17,313 nucleotides of DNA from an uncultured Flavobacteriales bacterium (GCA_913041775.1 CAJWJW010000009.1:1-17313); one strand, 5' to 3'. Positions 5,758 to 14,459 are shown, counted from the stretch's first letter. The notes: generated from the sequence alone by a model not told the origin. Made by a program: numbers and translations.

Positions 5758-8628
5758 ATGCGAATATTTAAGTTTATTTTATCGATTCTTGTTATGTTTC
5801 CTTTCGTTTTAAACGCAACCCACTTAATTGGTGGGGAAGTGGTTTATACCTGTTTGGGAGGTAATCAGTACGAAATAAAAGTGATTATTTACAGAGATTG
5901 TGGCCCAACAAATACCAACGGAACTGGATTCGATGGGAGTGGTGTAATTTCCATTTACAATATGGATAATGATTTAGTGAGTTATCTAGATCACGGTTCT
6001 GTTTTTCAAGAATATGTAGTAGATGAGTTTACTAGCGAGTGCTTAACACTACCGCCAGAATTATGTGTAGAAAAAGGGACTTATACGATTATTACCACCC
6101 TTCCAAATGATGGGCAGGGTTATCAGGTTGTTTACCAGCGATGTTGTAGAAACGATCAGGTATTAAATATTGTTAATCCAGGAGATTTAGGTTCTTCTTT
6201 AGTGGCTTATATTCCTGCAATTTCTGGTGCGGCATGCAATAATTCACCAACATTCGATAGTTTCCCTCCTATGGCTTTATGTCTGGGCTCAGATGTCGAA
6301 ATTAGTCAGTCTGCTACAGATGTAGATGGTGATTCTTTAGTTTATTCTTTAGTTGCTCCTTTTCATGGTTCAAGTAATATGGATCCCACAGAAACATATC
6401 CTCCACCCTACGCACAAGTAGCTTGGGAAACTGGTTATTCAAATGACTATCCGATGGATTCTAATCCTGTTCTGGGAATTAATTCCTCTAGCGGTGTTAT
6501 AACAGGTACTCCTACTCAAGAAGGTTATTATATTATAGGGATAAAAGTAGAAGAATATAGAAACGGCGTTTATTTAGGCGAAATATTAAGAGATTTTAGG
6601 TTTTTAGTTGTGGATTGCGAAATTGCAACTGCAGCGTCGCCTGTTGCGGATGTTTATTGTGATGGATTAGATGTCAATTTCACCAACGAAAGTATTAATG
6701 CATTCGATTACTCTTGGGATTTCGGAGACCTTACTAGTACAACCGATAATTCTACCGAAGTAGAACCTTTTTACGTTTACCCAGACAGCGGGACTTATGA
6801 GGTTACTTTAATTGCAAATCCAGGTACTTTTTGTTCTGATACCGCTTATATTAGTTTTGCTCTTTACCCAAACGTATTTCCTTACTTTTCGTTACCTCCT
6901 ACAGATTGTGAAGAAGATGCACTCTACGATTTTGAGGGTGCAGGTATTATTCCAGACAACGGAATATTTTCTTGGGATTTTGGACCCAATGCTAGTAATC
7001 AGTTTTCCAGTGAGCTGTCTCCACAAAACATCAATTTTACTACCGATGGTGCTCAGCAAATTTCTTTTACTGTTTCTTATTTAGATTGTGAAGAAACTTA
7101 TGAGCAAACACTACTAAGTTCAGGAGATGATTTAAACTCTATGAACTCTACTTTGTATAATTTGTGTGAGCCTCAAACAGTAACGTTTACCGCAAATAGT
7201 AACTCAACGGCCCCTTTAGTCTACAATTGGGACTTAGGTAATGGTTCGAGCTCAAGTTTGTCAAATCCGGTGGTTGAATACGCTCCAGGTGCTTACGATG
7301 TTAGTTTAACGGTGTTAAATACCATTACTGGTTGCGAGAGTACGCTCTCCGAAGAAGAATGGATAACAGTCTATCCCCAACCTCTTGCTTTGTTCGATGC
7401 CAGTGTGTTTACTGGTTGCTCGCCTTTAGATGTGACTTTTGCAAACCTTAGTGAGGATGGTGATAATTATGAATGGTCTATTAATGGTGTTGTACAAGGT
7501 GTAAACGATGCTTTTAGCTATGTTTTTAATGAAGGAACCTATAGTGTTAACCTCGAAGTTTCTAATGATTATTTTTGTAGTCAGGACGATGAGATGACTG
7601 TAGAGATTGTTGCTATGCCAGTGGTAGATGCTGATTTTCAATTAACATATGAATGTAACGAAGACTTAGAAATCAGCATTGTTGATAATTCAGATTCATT
7701 TACAGATTTACAATGGGATTTTGGAGATGGGAATATCTTGACTGAAACTCAAAATTCATATATCTATTCTTTTGAAGGGATCTATACAGTAAGTTTAACT
7801 GCTACCAACCCATCTTCTTGTAATGTGGTTAGTTCTGCTAGCACTTCAATAACTGTAATGCAGCCTCCGTTGGTAGAGTTTGCTACTATACCTACCAACG
7901 ATTGCGAGGCAGGGGTTCTTCAGTTTCAAAACTTAACAGTGCTTTCGAACTTCGATAATTCTGCATCTTGGGAGTGGGATTTAGGTGACGGAACTATTAG
8001 TCAATCTTATTCTGAAGAACACATTTATACAGAAGAAGGAGTTTACTTTGTAAGTCTAGATGTTCTAACAGATATGGGGTGTACTGGTAATTATGGTGAA
8101 AGTATCGATATCGGTTTTCTTCAGAAACCCGTTTCATTATTTTCTTATACAATAGATTCATGTACTAAAGAACTTCAATTTGTAAATGAATCTGTATTAT
8201 CAGATTCTTATCTATGGGATTTAAATGGTGAGGAGTCTGAAGAAATTAATCCTACAATGATCATAGAGGTTGGTGGTATGTATAATGTAAGTTTAATTGC
8301 TAGCAATGAGTTTTGTTCTGAAGAGTTCAATCAATTAATCGATTACAATGCAGAGTCGGTTTATAAACATGTATCCGTCCCAAACGTATTTACGCCTAAT
8401 GGAGATGCCAAAAACGATTTAATGTTGATTAGCGGTCTCAATGATTGTGAGACTGTAAGTCTTAAAATATTTAATAGATGGGGAGCAGAGGTATTTCATA
8501 CACTAAGTCCTTTAGTAGAACCATGGGCTGGTGAAAATCATTCTAATGAAGTACTCGAAGGAGTGTATTATTATTTATTAGAGTTAGAGCATTTAAGTAT
8601 CACTGGAGATGTTACTATTTTTAGGTAG
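5758..8628 (+). CDS. Large secreted PKD-repeat protein with type B T9SS C-terminal (gliding-motility-associated) sorting domain
   Basis: The 956-residue secreted or surface protein has no recognisable enzyme motif. A signal peptide at about 1-20 (MRIFKFILSILVMFPFVLNA) is followed by a Cys-rich N-terminal module (about 21-290; THLIGGEVVYTCLGG, IIYRDCGP, YQRCCRND) of a kind common in Bacteroidota PKD proteins. About seven PKD-like beta-sandwich repeats follow, marked by W-D-F/L-G signatures: SWDFGD (319), SWDFGP (405), NWDLGN (490), a degenerate YEWSING (571), QWDFGDG (652), EWDLGDG (739) and LWDLNGE (819). Most end in G-x-Y-x-V-x-L. The tail from about 872 (VPNVFTPNGDAKNDLM, LKIFNRWGAEVF, EGVYYYLLEL) is the CHU_C/type B domain that directs export by the Type IX system. 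I start at the ATG 5758; a GTG at 5749 adds only three residues. A role in adhesion or gliding is possible but not shown. It has no operon partner. Confidence 0.93.
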   Translation: MRIFKFILSILVMFPFVLNATHLIGGEVVYTCLGGNQYEIKVIIYRDCGPTNTNGTGFDGSGVISIYNMDNDLVSYLDHGSVFQEYVVDEFTSECLTLPPELCVEKGTYTIITTLPNDGQGYQVVYQRCCRNDQVLNIVNPGDLGSSLVAYIPAISGAACNNSPTFDSFPPMALCLGSDVEISQSATDVDGDSLVYSLVAPFHGSSNMDPTETYPPPYAQVAWETGYSNDYPMDSNPVLGINSSSGVITGTPTQEGYYIIGIKVEEYRNGVYLGEILRDFRFLVVDCEIATAASPVADVYCDGLDVNFTNESINAFDYSWDFGDLTSTTDNSTEVEPFYVYPDSGTYEVTLIANPGTFCSDTAYISFALYPNVFPYFSLPPTDCEEDALYDFEGAGIIPDNGIFSWDFGPNASNQFSSELSPQNINFTTDGAQQISFTVSYLDCEETYEQTLLSSGDDLNSMNSTLYNLCEPQTVTFTANSNSTAPLVYNWDLGNGSSSSLSNPVVEYAPGAYDVSLTVLNTITGCESTLSEEEWITVYPQPLALFDASVFTGCSPLDVTFANLSEDGDNYEWSINGVVQGVNDAFSYVFNEGTYSVNLEVSNDYFCSQDDEMTVEIVAMPVVDADFQLTYECNEDLEISIVDNSDSFTDLQWDFGDGNILTETQNSYIYSFEGIYTVSLTATNPSSCNVVSSASTSITVMQPPLVEFATIPTNDCEAGVLQFQNLTVLSNFDNSASWEWDLGDGTISQSYSEEHIYTEEGVYFVSLDVLTDMGCTGNYGESIDIGFLQKPVSLFSYTIDSCTKELQFVNESVLSDSYLWDLNGEESEEINPTMIIEVGGMYNVSLIASNEFCSEEFNQLIDYNAESVYKHVSVPNVFTPNGDAKNDLMLISGLNDCETVSLKIFNRWGAEVFHTLSPLVEPWAGENHSNEVLEGVYYYLLELEHLSITGDVTIFR

Positions 8629-8671
8629 TGTAAAATTCTTACGCAATTCCTAAAACTTTTAATCTTTACCT

Positions 8672-8701
8672 TTTCAACTCTTCTACGAAAAACTATCTTT
8701 G
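8672..8701 (+). promoter_or_regulatory. Candidate ychF promoter
   Basis: TATCTTTG (8694-8701) is a perfect Bacteroidota -7 box. TTTC (8672-8675) is 18 nt upstream as an imperfect -33 box. The predicted start near 8708 leaves a leader of about 12 nt before the ATG at 8720. I see no terminator between the PKD gene stop (8628) and this site, so read-through may also contribute. Confidence 0.55.
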
Positions 8702-8719
8702 CAATTCTAAAATTTAGCT

Positions 8720-9811
8720 ATGAAGTGTGGAATTGTAGGATTGCCTAATGTTGGTAAATCAACCCTTTTTAATTGTTTGTCTAATGCTAAAGCATTGGCA
8801 GCAAATTATCCCTTTGCAACAATAGAACCTAATGTTGGCGTCATTCCTGTGCCAGACGATAGAATGGCAAAGTTGGAAGAATTAGTGAAACCCGAAAAAA
8901 TGCAACAAGCAATTGTAGAGATTGTCGATATTGCTGGTTTAGTTCGCGGTGCAAGTAAAGGGGAAGGTTTAGGGAATAAATTCCTAGCTAACATTAGAGA
9001 AACCCAAGCTATTGTTCATGTATTGCGTTGTTTCGATGACGATAATATCACGCATGTTGATGAATCTATCAATCCTGTTCGCGATAAAGAAACCATTGAT
9101 ATAGAATTACAGATTAAAGATTTAGAGTCTGTAGATAAGAAAATTGATGCTACCAAAAAGAAATCTCGTACTGGAGATAAAGATGCTGTAAAGCACCTTT
9201 TAATTCTAGAAAAATACAAAACTCATTTAGAATCCGGACAGTCTGCACGTTCTATAGATTTAACGGATAAGGAAAAAGAGATTGTTGAAGATTTAATGCT
9301 TTTGACAGACAAGCCAATCTTATACATTTGTAATGTAAACGAAGATGATGCTAATTCTGGTAATACTTACGTGGAAGCCGTTAAGGAAGCAATAAAAGAT
9401 GAAGATGCGGAAATGCTTGTTATTGCAGCAGGAATGGAAGCAGATATAATGGAATTAGAAACCTTTGAAGAGCGTCAAGAGTTTTTAAATGACATGGGTT
9501 TAACAGAACCTGGAGTGAAAAAGGTGATTCGTACTGCTTATTCGTTATTAAAACTTCAAACTTATTTTACCGCAGGTGTAAAAGAAGTTAGAGCATGGAC
9601 GATTAAGGAAGGATTTACAGCGCCTCAAGCTGCAGGAGTAATTCATACCGATTTCGAAAAAGGGTTTATTAGAGCAGAAGTAATAAAATACGATGACTTC
9701 GTTTCTTTAGGATCTGAACTTGCTTGCAAAGAAGCGGGTAAGTTATCTGTCGAAGGAAAAGAATACATTGTTCAGGATGGTGATATTATGCACTTCCGTT
9801 TCAATGTTTAA
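8720..9811 (+). CDS. ychF: Redox-regulated Obg-family ATPase YchF
   Basis: This is a 363-residue P-loop protein of the Obg-like group, which binds ribosomes and hydrolyses ATP rather than GTP. The Walker A/G1 motif is GLPNVGKST (7-15). The G3 region is DIAGLVRGASKGEGLGNKF (70-88), the YchF/Obg glycine-rich switch. The G4 position reads NVNE (205-208) instead of NKxD, which is the hallmark of ATP preference in this family. A coiled-coil-like helical insert lies at about 120-175. The C-terminal TGS-like domain (about 278-361) includes TYFTAGVKEVRAWTI, AAGVIHTDFEKGFIRAEV and the end VQDGDIMHFRFNV. Length matches the family. The gene is single, with its own predicted promoter and a strong terminator before parE. 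Known family roles are in translation and oxidative-stress responses; nothing local narrows this further. Confidence 0.97.
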   Translation: MKCGIVGLPNVGKSTLFNCLSNAKALAANYPFATIEPNVGVIPVPDDRMAKLEELVKPEKMQQAIVEIVDIAGLVRGASKGEGLGNKFLANIRETQAIVHVLRCFDDDNITHVDESINPVRDKETIDIELQIKDLESVDKKIDATKKKSRTGDKDAVKHLLILEKYKTHLESGQSARSIDLTDKEKEIVEDLMLLTDKPILYICNVNEDDANSGNTYVEAVKEAIKDEDAEMLVIAAGMEADIMELETFEERQEFLNDMGLTEPGVKKVIRTAYSLLKLQTYFTAGVKEVRAWTIKEGFTAPQAAGVIHTDFEKGFIRAEVIKYDDFVSLGSELACKEAGKLSVEGKEYIVQDGDIMHFRFNV

Positions 9812-9880
9812 TTGTTGATAAATCTGTTAGAGCTTTTGTGTCTGTAAAGCCTAAGATATTACTAAAACAAGTACATTTAT

Positions 9881-9917
9881 AAAGTAGTGTAGGTTAGCCT
9901 ATACTACTTTCTTTTTT
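9881..9917 (+). terminator. Intrinsic terminator after ychF, 23 nt before parE
   Basis: The arms 9881-9893 and 9898-9910 pair over 13 bp with a single G-U, closing a TTAG loop, followed by CTTTTTT. It ends about 23 nt before the parE start codon, so parE must be transcribed from a promoter overlapping this hairpin or by read-through. A weak -7-like TACATTTA sits just upstream at 9872-9879, but I see no TTG at the right distance. Confidence 0.8.
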
Positions 9918-9939
9918 ATAACACATTCAATAAACTGTA

Positions 9940-11784
9940 ATGGCAGAGAATCAATACACAGAAGACAGTATTAGGTCGCTAGACTGGAAAGAGCATATTC
10001 GCATGCGTCCAGGGATGTATATTGGTAAACTCGGTGATGGTACTGCTCAAGACGATGGTGTTTACATCCTTCTTAAAGAAGTTGTAGATAATTGTGTGGA
10101 TGAGTATGTAATGGGCCATGGGAAGAATATTGAAGTTAATGTACGTGGTAAAAAAGTTACCGTAAGAGATTTTGGTAGAGGTATTCCTTTAGGAAAAGTA
10201 ATTGACTGTGTTTCTAAAATTAATACCGGTGGTAAATACGATTCCAAAGCCTTTAAGAAATCTATTGGACTAAATGGAGTCGGTACAAAAGCAGTTAATG
10301 CTTTGTCAGATTATTTTAAAGTCCAATCGGTAAGAGATGGGAAAACTAAAGTAGTAGAGTTTCATCAAGGTGAGGTCAGATTAGAAGAAGATATTCAAGA
10401 AACGTCTATACGTAAAGGAACTAGAGTCTCTTTTATCCCAGATGAAACTGTTTTTCAGAATTTTAGATATGTAAACGAGTATATCGAGAAGATGATGTGG
10501 CATTATGCCTATCTGAATACTGGACTTACTATGGTTTATAACGGAGAAAAGTTCCATTCTGAGAATGGATTATTAGATCTGTTAAATAACGAGATTACTG
10601 CAGGAACCTCTCATTATCCTGTAATTCATTTACTAGGAGAAGATATCGAAATTGCGATGACGCATATGCGTAGTCAATATGGAGAATCGTATCACTCATT
10701 TGTAAATGGGCAAAACACCACAATGGGTGGGACTCATCAAGCAGCTTTTCGAGAAGCTGTTGTGAAAACAATTCGTGAATATTACGGTAAAAATTACGAG
10801 GCTGCTGATATACGACAATCTATAAATGCCGCCGTAAGTATTAAGGTTATAGAGCCTATTTTTGAATCGCAAACAAAAACAAAATTAGGTTCTGCCGATA
10901 TGGGGCCGGATTTACCTTCGGTAAGAATTTTTATAAACGATTTTGTTAAAAGTCAGCTCGATAATTACCTACATAAAAACCCTGTTGTTGCCGATGCACT
11001 ACAGAAAAAGATTTTATTAGCTGAACGCGAAAGAAAAGATTTAGCTGGAATTAAAAAACTCAGTAGAGAACGAGCAAAAAAATCCAACTTACACAATAAA
11101 AAATTACGTGATTGTAGAGTCCACTATAATGAGGTTAAAAAAGAACGTCACTTAGAATCTACATTATTTATTACGGAGGGAGATTCCGCTAGTGGTTCGA
11201 TTACAAAATCACGTGATGTAAATACCCAAGCTGTATTTAGTTTAAAAGGGAAGCCTTTAAATTCTTACGGTTTAACAAAAAAGATAGTTTACGAGAATGA
11301 AGAGTTCAACCTCGTTCAGGCTGCACTTAATATTGAAGATGGCTTAGCAGACTTGCGTTATAATAATGTTGTTATAGCAACCGATGCCGATGTCGATGGG
11401 ATGCACATTCGATTATTGTTAATCACATTTTTTCTTCAGTTTTTCCCTGAGTTAATTCGCGAAGGACATTTATACATCCTCCAAACTCCACTATTTAGAG
11501 TTCGTAATAAAAAGGATACTATTTATTGTTACGATATAGTGGAGAAAAATAAAGCCATGGAGCTCTTGAAGGGGAAATTAGAAATTACTCGATTTAAAGG
11601 TTTGGGTGAGATTTCGCCCAACGAATTTAAAGGCTTTATTGGAGAAGACATTCGTTTGGAACCGGTAATGATAGGCAAAGAACAATCCATTCGAGAAATG
11701 TTAAAGTTTTATATGGGTAAAAATACACCCGACCGTCAGCAGTTTATTATTGAGAATCTTCGTGTAGAAAAAGGAGTAGAATAG
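9940..11784 (+). CDS. parE: DNA topoisomerase IV subunit B (ATPase)
   Basis: This is the ATPase subunit of the type IIA topoisomerase that decatenates daughter chromosomes, working with ParC as a heterotetramer. The 614-residue protein matches ParE length and lacks a GyrB-type insertion. The GHKL ATP site includes RMRPGMYIG (21-29), KEVVDNCVDEY (46-56, Mg-binding Asn51), VRDFGRGIPLGKV (75-87) and the ATP lid GLNGVGTKAVNAL (110-122). The transducer lysine is in QTKTKLGS (311-318). The TOPRIM domain has EGDSASG (413-419) and the metal-binding DADVDG (482-487). The C-terminal FKGLGEISPNEF segment is also present. The opening YTEDSIRSLDWKEHIRMRPG is typical of Bacteroidota ParE rather than GyrB. 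The stop is 2 nt before the parC ATG, so the two genes are almost certainly co-transcribed and translationally linked. Confidence 0.94.
   Translation: MAENQYTEDSIRSLDWKEHIRMRPGMYIGKLGDGTAQDDGVYILLKEVVDNCVDEYVMGHGKNIEVNVRGKKVTVRDFGRGIPLGKVIDCVSKINTGGKYDSKAFKKSIGLNGVGTKAVNALSDYFKVQSVRDGKTKVVEFHQGEVRLEEDIQETSIRKGTRVSFIPDETVFQNFRYVNEYIEKMMWHYAYLNTGLTMVYNGEKFHSENGLLDLLNNEITAGTSHYPVIHLLGEDIEIAMTHMRSQYGESYHSFVNGQNTTMGGTHQAAFREAVVKTIREYYGKNYEAADIRQSINAAVSIKVIEPIFESQTKTKLGSADMGPDLPSVRIFINDFVKSQLDNYLHKNPVVADALQKKILLAERERKDLAGIKKLSRERAKKSNLHNKKLRDCRVHYNEVKKERHLESTLFITEGDSASGSITKSRDVNTQAVFSLKGKPLNSYGLTKKIVYENEEFNLVQAALNIEDGLADLRYNNVVIATDADVDGMHIRLLLITFFLQFFPELIREGHLYILQTPLFRVRNKKDTIYCYDIVEKNKAMELLKGKLEITRFKGLGEISPNEFKGFIGEDIRLEPVMIGKEQSIREMLKFYMGKNTPDRQQFIIENLRVEKGVE
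11771..11776 (+). promoter_or_regulatory. Shine-Dalgarno-like ribosome binding site for parC
   Basis: AAGGAG lies within the last codons of parE, ten bases before the parC ATG at 11787. Other genes in this window show no comparable motif, which fits the weak use of Shine-Dalgarno sequences in Bacteroidota. It supports the chosen parC start and re-initiation straight after parE. Confidence 0.55.
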
Positions 11785-11786
11785 CT

Positions 11787-14375
11787 ATGAGTGATGAAAA
11801 TGAATATTCTGAAGAAAACTTCAATGCCGAAGAGCAAGAAGTAAGTACTATAACTCAAGTTGATGGGATGTACGAGAGTTGGTTTTTAGACTATGCATCC
11901 TATGTGATCTTAGAAAGAGCTGTTCCTGACATTCACGATGGCTTGAAACCAGTGCAACGTCGACTTCTCCATTCATTAAAAGAAATGGACGATGGTCGTT
12001 ATAATAAAGTAGCCAATGTTATTGGTAATACCATGAAGTATCACCCACACGGGGATGCCTCAATTGGTGATGCTTTGGTAAATATGGGTCAAAAAGACTT
12101 GCTGATTGACATGCAAGGTAACTGGGGGAATATCCTTACCGGTGATAGAGCTGCAGCAGCTCGTTATATTGAATCTCGTTTATCTAAATTCGCTTTAGAG
12201 GTTGTCTTTAATTCTAAGATTACCGAATGGATTCCGACTTATGATGGTAGAACAAAAGAACCTGTTACTTTACCCGTAAAATTCCCACTATTATTAGCTC
12301 AAGGTGTAGAAGGTATTGCGGTTGGTTTGTCAACCAAAATTATGCCCCATAATTTTGTGGAACTCATAGATGCTTCGATTTCTATATTAAGGGGTAGATC
12401 ACAAAAGGTTTATCCCGATTTTCCCACAGGAGGAATTGCTGATTTTTCACAATACAACGATGGTCATAGAGGCGGTAAGATAAAAGTACGTGCGCAAATT
12501 GAGCAAGTAGATGCCAAACTATTAAAAATAACAGAACTTCCTTTCGCTACCACTACTTCTAGTTTAATAGATTCGGTGATTAAAGCAAACGAAAAAGGGA
12601 AAATTAAGATTAAGAAGATTGAAGACAATACTGCTGAGTTTGTCGAAATCCTCATCCACCTTCCTGCTGGAGTTTCTCCCGATAAAACTATTGATGCACT
12701 TTATGCCTTTTCAGATTGTGAGATCTCTATTTCTCCCAATGCTTGTATTATTAAAAATGACAAACCTTACTTTCTCACTGTTTCTGAGATTCTAAAACAG
12801 TCTACGGCGCATTCTTTAGCTCTTTTAAAAGCAGAGTTAGAGATATTATTAGCCGAACAACAAGGTCTATGGCACTTTGCTTCTTTAGAACGTATTTTTA
12901 TTGAAAATAAAATATACCGCGACATTGAGGATTGTGAGACTTGGGAAGCGGTTATCTTAGCAATTCGCGAAGGATTAAGCCCATTTATAAAGCATTTAAA
13001 AGAAGTTATAGTAGATGAGGATATTGTTCGTCTTACAGACATTAAGATTAAACGAATTTCTAAATTTGATATAGACAAAGCCAACGAAAATCTAAAACGT
13101 ATTGAGGAAGCTATTGCAGATCTTAAAAATAAACTAGCTAATCTGATCGATTATGCGGTAGACTACTTTAAGAATCTAAAAAAGAAATACAAAGAGGGTA
13201 GGAGTAGAAAAACTGAAATTAGAACCTTCGACACTATTGTTGCCTCCAAAGTAGCTATTAGAAATCAGAAATTATACATTAATAAAGAAGAAGGTTTTAT
13301 TGGTACCGCGCTGCGTAAAGATGAATTTGTATGCGAATGTTCCGATATAGATGATGTTATCGTTTTTAGAAACGATGGTAAAATGATGATTACTCGCGTC
13401 TCTGCAAAAACATTTGTAGGTAAAGGCATAATTCATTTGGCTCTTTTTAAGAAAAATGATGTCCGTACTATTTACAATGTTATTTATAGAGATGGTAAGT
13501 TGGGGAATACTTACATGAAGCGTTTTCCAGTAAAGAGTATTACACGAGATAAGGAGTATGATATAACTGCCGGTTCTAAATCTTCTAAGTTGTTTCATTT
13601 TTCTGTCAATCCAAATGGCGAAGCAGAAGTTGTTTCTATTGTATTAAAGTCTCAAGAAAAGACAAAAAAGCTAAAATTTGATATTGATTTTGCCGATTTA
13701 GCAATAAAGGGAAGAAGCTCAAAAGGGAATTTAGTTTCTAAACACGCTATTAGTAAAGTAGATTTAAAGTCTAAAGGTATTTCTACTTTAGATGCTCAAA
13801 AAATATGGTTCGACGATACTGTTCAACGATTAAATATTGACGCAAGAGGTGAGTTGTTAGGTGAATTTTCAGGAGATGATAAAATAATTGTGATTTCTCA
13901 GTCTGGAGAATATCAATTGCTGAGCTACGAACTGTCAAATCATTTACCGAACAACATCATTGTTCTAGAAAAGTTTAGTCCTAAAAAACCTCTAAGTGTT
14001 GTTTATTGGGATGGTTCAAAAGCAAAATACTATGTAAAACGGTTTTTGGTCCAGATGTCAGACAAAAAAACCAGCTTCATCTCAGAATCGGAGGGCTCTT
14101 ACTTAGAGGTTGTTTCTACAGATCCCCTAGCGATCGCTGAAATTGAGTTTACTAAAGAGCGTAATAAGGCTCAGCGTGCGAATGAACTAATAAATTTCGA
14201 AGAGTTCATTTCTGTAAAAGGATTTAAAGCTCAAGGAAATTCATTGAGTTTTTATAAGGTTAAATCAATAAGCTTATTAGCATCTGTAGAGGTTCCTATA
14301 GCTGAGGAAAATCCAAATTCATCAAATCATGAAGAAGAAGATGATGAGCATTCGCAAATAATTCTTGATTTTTAA
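11787..14375 (+). CDS. parC: DNA topoisomerase IV subunit A
   Basis: This is the DNA-cleaving and rejoining subunit of topoisomerase IV (862 residues). The winged-helix/tower core begins with YASYVILERAVPDIHDGLKPVQRRLL (36-61). The catalytic tyrosine is Tyr127 in RAAAARYIES. The quinolone-resistance-determining region reads HPHGDASIGDALV (86-98), so the position of E. coli GyrA Ser83/ParC Ser80 is Ala91 while the acidic partner is Asp95. A coiled-coil/tower segment lies at about 430-470. The C-terminal half is a beta-pinwheel-like region without a GyrA box (QRRGGKG), consistent with ParC rather than GyrA. The last about 25 residues are strongly acidic (EENPNSSNHEEEDDEH). It starts 2 nt after parE, with AAGGAG (11771-11776) inside the parE end as an unusually good ribosome binding site for this phylum. 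A terminator follows the stop. Confidence 0.94.
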   Translation: MSDENEYSEENFNAEEQEVSTITQVDGMYESWFLDYASYVILERAVPDIHDGLKPVQRRLLHSLKEMDDGRYNKVANVIGNTMKYHPHGDASIGDALVNMGQKDLLIDMQGNWGNILTGDRAAAARYIESRLSKFALEVVFNSKITEWIPTYDGRTKEPVTLPVKFPLLLAQGVEGIAVGLSTKIMPHNFVELIDASISILRGRSQKVYPDFPTGGIADFSQYNDGHRGGKIKVRAQIEQVDAKLLKITELPFATTTSSLIDSVIKANEKGKIKIKKIEDNTAEFVEILIHLPAGVSPDKTIDALYAFSDCEISISPNACIIKNDKPYFLTVSEILKQSTAHSLALLKAELEILLAEQQGLWHFASLERIFIENKIYRDIEDCETWEAVILAIREGLSPFIKHLKEVIVDEDIVRLTDIKIKRISKFDIDKANENLKRIEEAIADLKNKLANLIDYAVDYFKNLKKKYKEGRSRKTEIRTFDTIVASKVAIRNQKLYINKEEGFIGTALRKDEFVCECSDIDDVIVFRNDGKMMITRVSAKTFVGKGIIHLALFKKNDVRTIYNVIYRDGKLGNTYMKRFPVKSITRDKEYDITAGSKSSKLFHFSVNPNGEAEVVSIVLKSQEKTKKLKFDIDFADLAIKGRSSKGNLVSKHAISKVDLKSKGISTLDAQKIWFDDTVQRLNIDARGELLGEFSGDDKIIVISQSGEYQLLSYELSNHLPNNIIVLEKFSPKKPLSVVYWDGSKAKYYVKRFLVQMSDKKTSFISESEGSYLEVVSTDPLAIAEIEFTKERNKAQRANELINFEEFISVKGFKAQGNSLSFYKVKSISLLASVEVPIAEENPNSSNHEEEDDEHSQIILDF

Positions 14376-14386
14376 ATAGATCCAAT

Positions 14387-14412
14387 CATCTCCTCGGAGG
14401 TGCTTTTTTTTT
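14387..14412 (+). terminator. Intrinsic terminator of the parE-parC operon
   Basis: CATCTC (14387-14392) pairs with GAGGTG (14397-14402) around CTCG with one G-U pair, followed directly by C and nine T's (14404-14412). It starts 11 nt after the parC stop, which is ideal spacing and composition for Rho-independent termination. Confidence 0.8.
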
Positions 14413-14445
14413 GGGCATTATTTTTGTTTTATAGCCTTTGTAAGC

Positions 14446-14459
14446 AATAAGTACTTATT
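14446..14459. promoter_or_regulatory. Perfect 14-bp palindrome upstream of the LVIVD-repeat protein gene
   Basis: AATAAGTACTTATT is its own reverse complement and lies 20 bp before the ATG at 14480, where a promoter or operator would be expected. No clean TAnnTTTG box is seen here; the nearest -33-like element is TTTG at 14423-14426. It could be an operator half of an unknown regulator or a chance AT-rich palindrome. Confidence 0.3.

Noticed and set aside
6812..7084. Open frame of 90 codons on the plus strand inside the PKD gene
   Set aside because: It is a shifted-frame shadow of a strongly supported coding region, with no recognisable domain.
7426..7641. Minus-strand open frame inside the PKD gene
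   Set aside because: It has the low-complexity Ile/Asn/Thr composition expected of an antisense shadow and no promoter.
8806..9219. Two minus-strand open frames inside ychF
   Set aside because: They are antisense to a highly conserved gene, with Ser/Thr/Leu-rich composition typical of reverse-frame translation.
10062..10247. Minus-strand open frame inside parE
   Set aside because: It is antisense to the conserved ATP-binding region and has no independent support.
12464..13598. Three minus-strand open frames inside parC
   Set aside because: All lie antisense to a continuous, well-conserved reading frame and show no domain or start signal.
9940..14375. Reading the pair as gyrB-gyrA instead of parE-parC
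   Set aside because: The A subunit lacks a GyrA box, the B subunit opening is ParE-like, and the tight B-A operon fits topoisomerase IV. A phylogeny would settle it.
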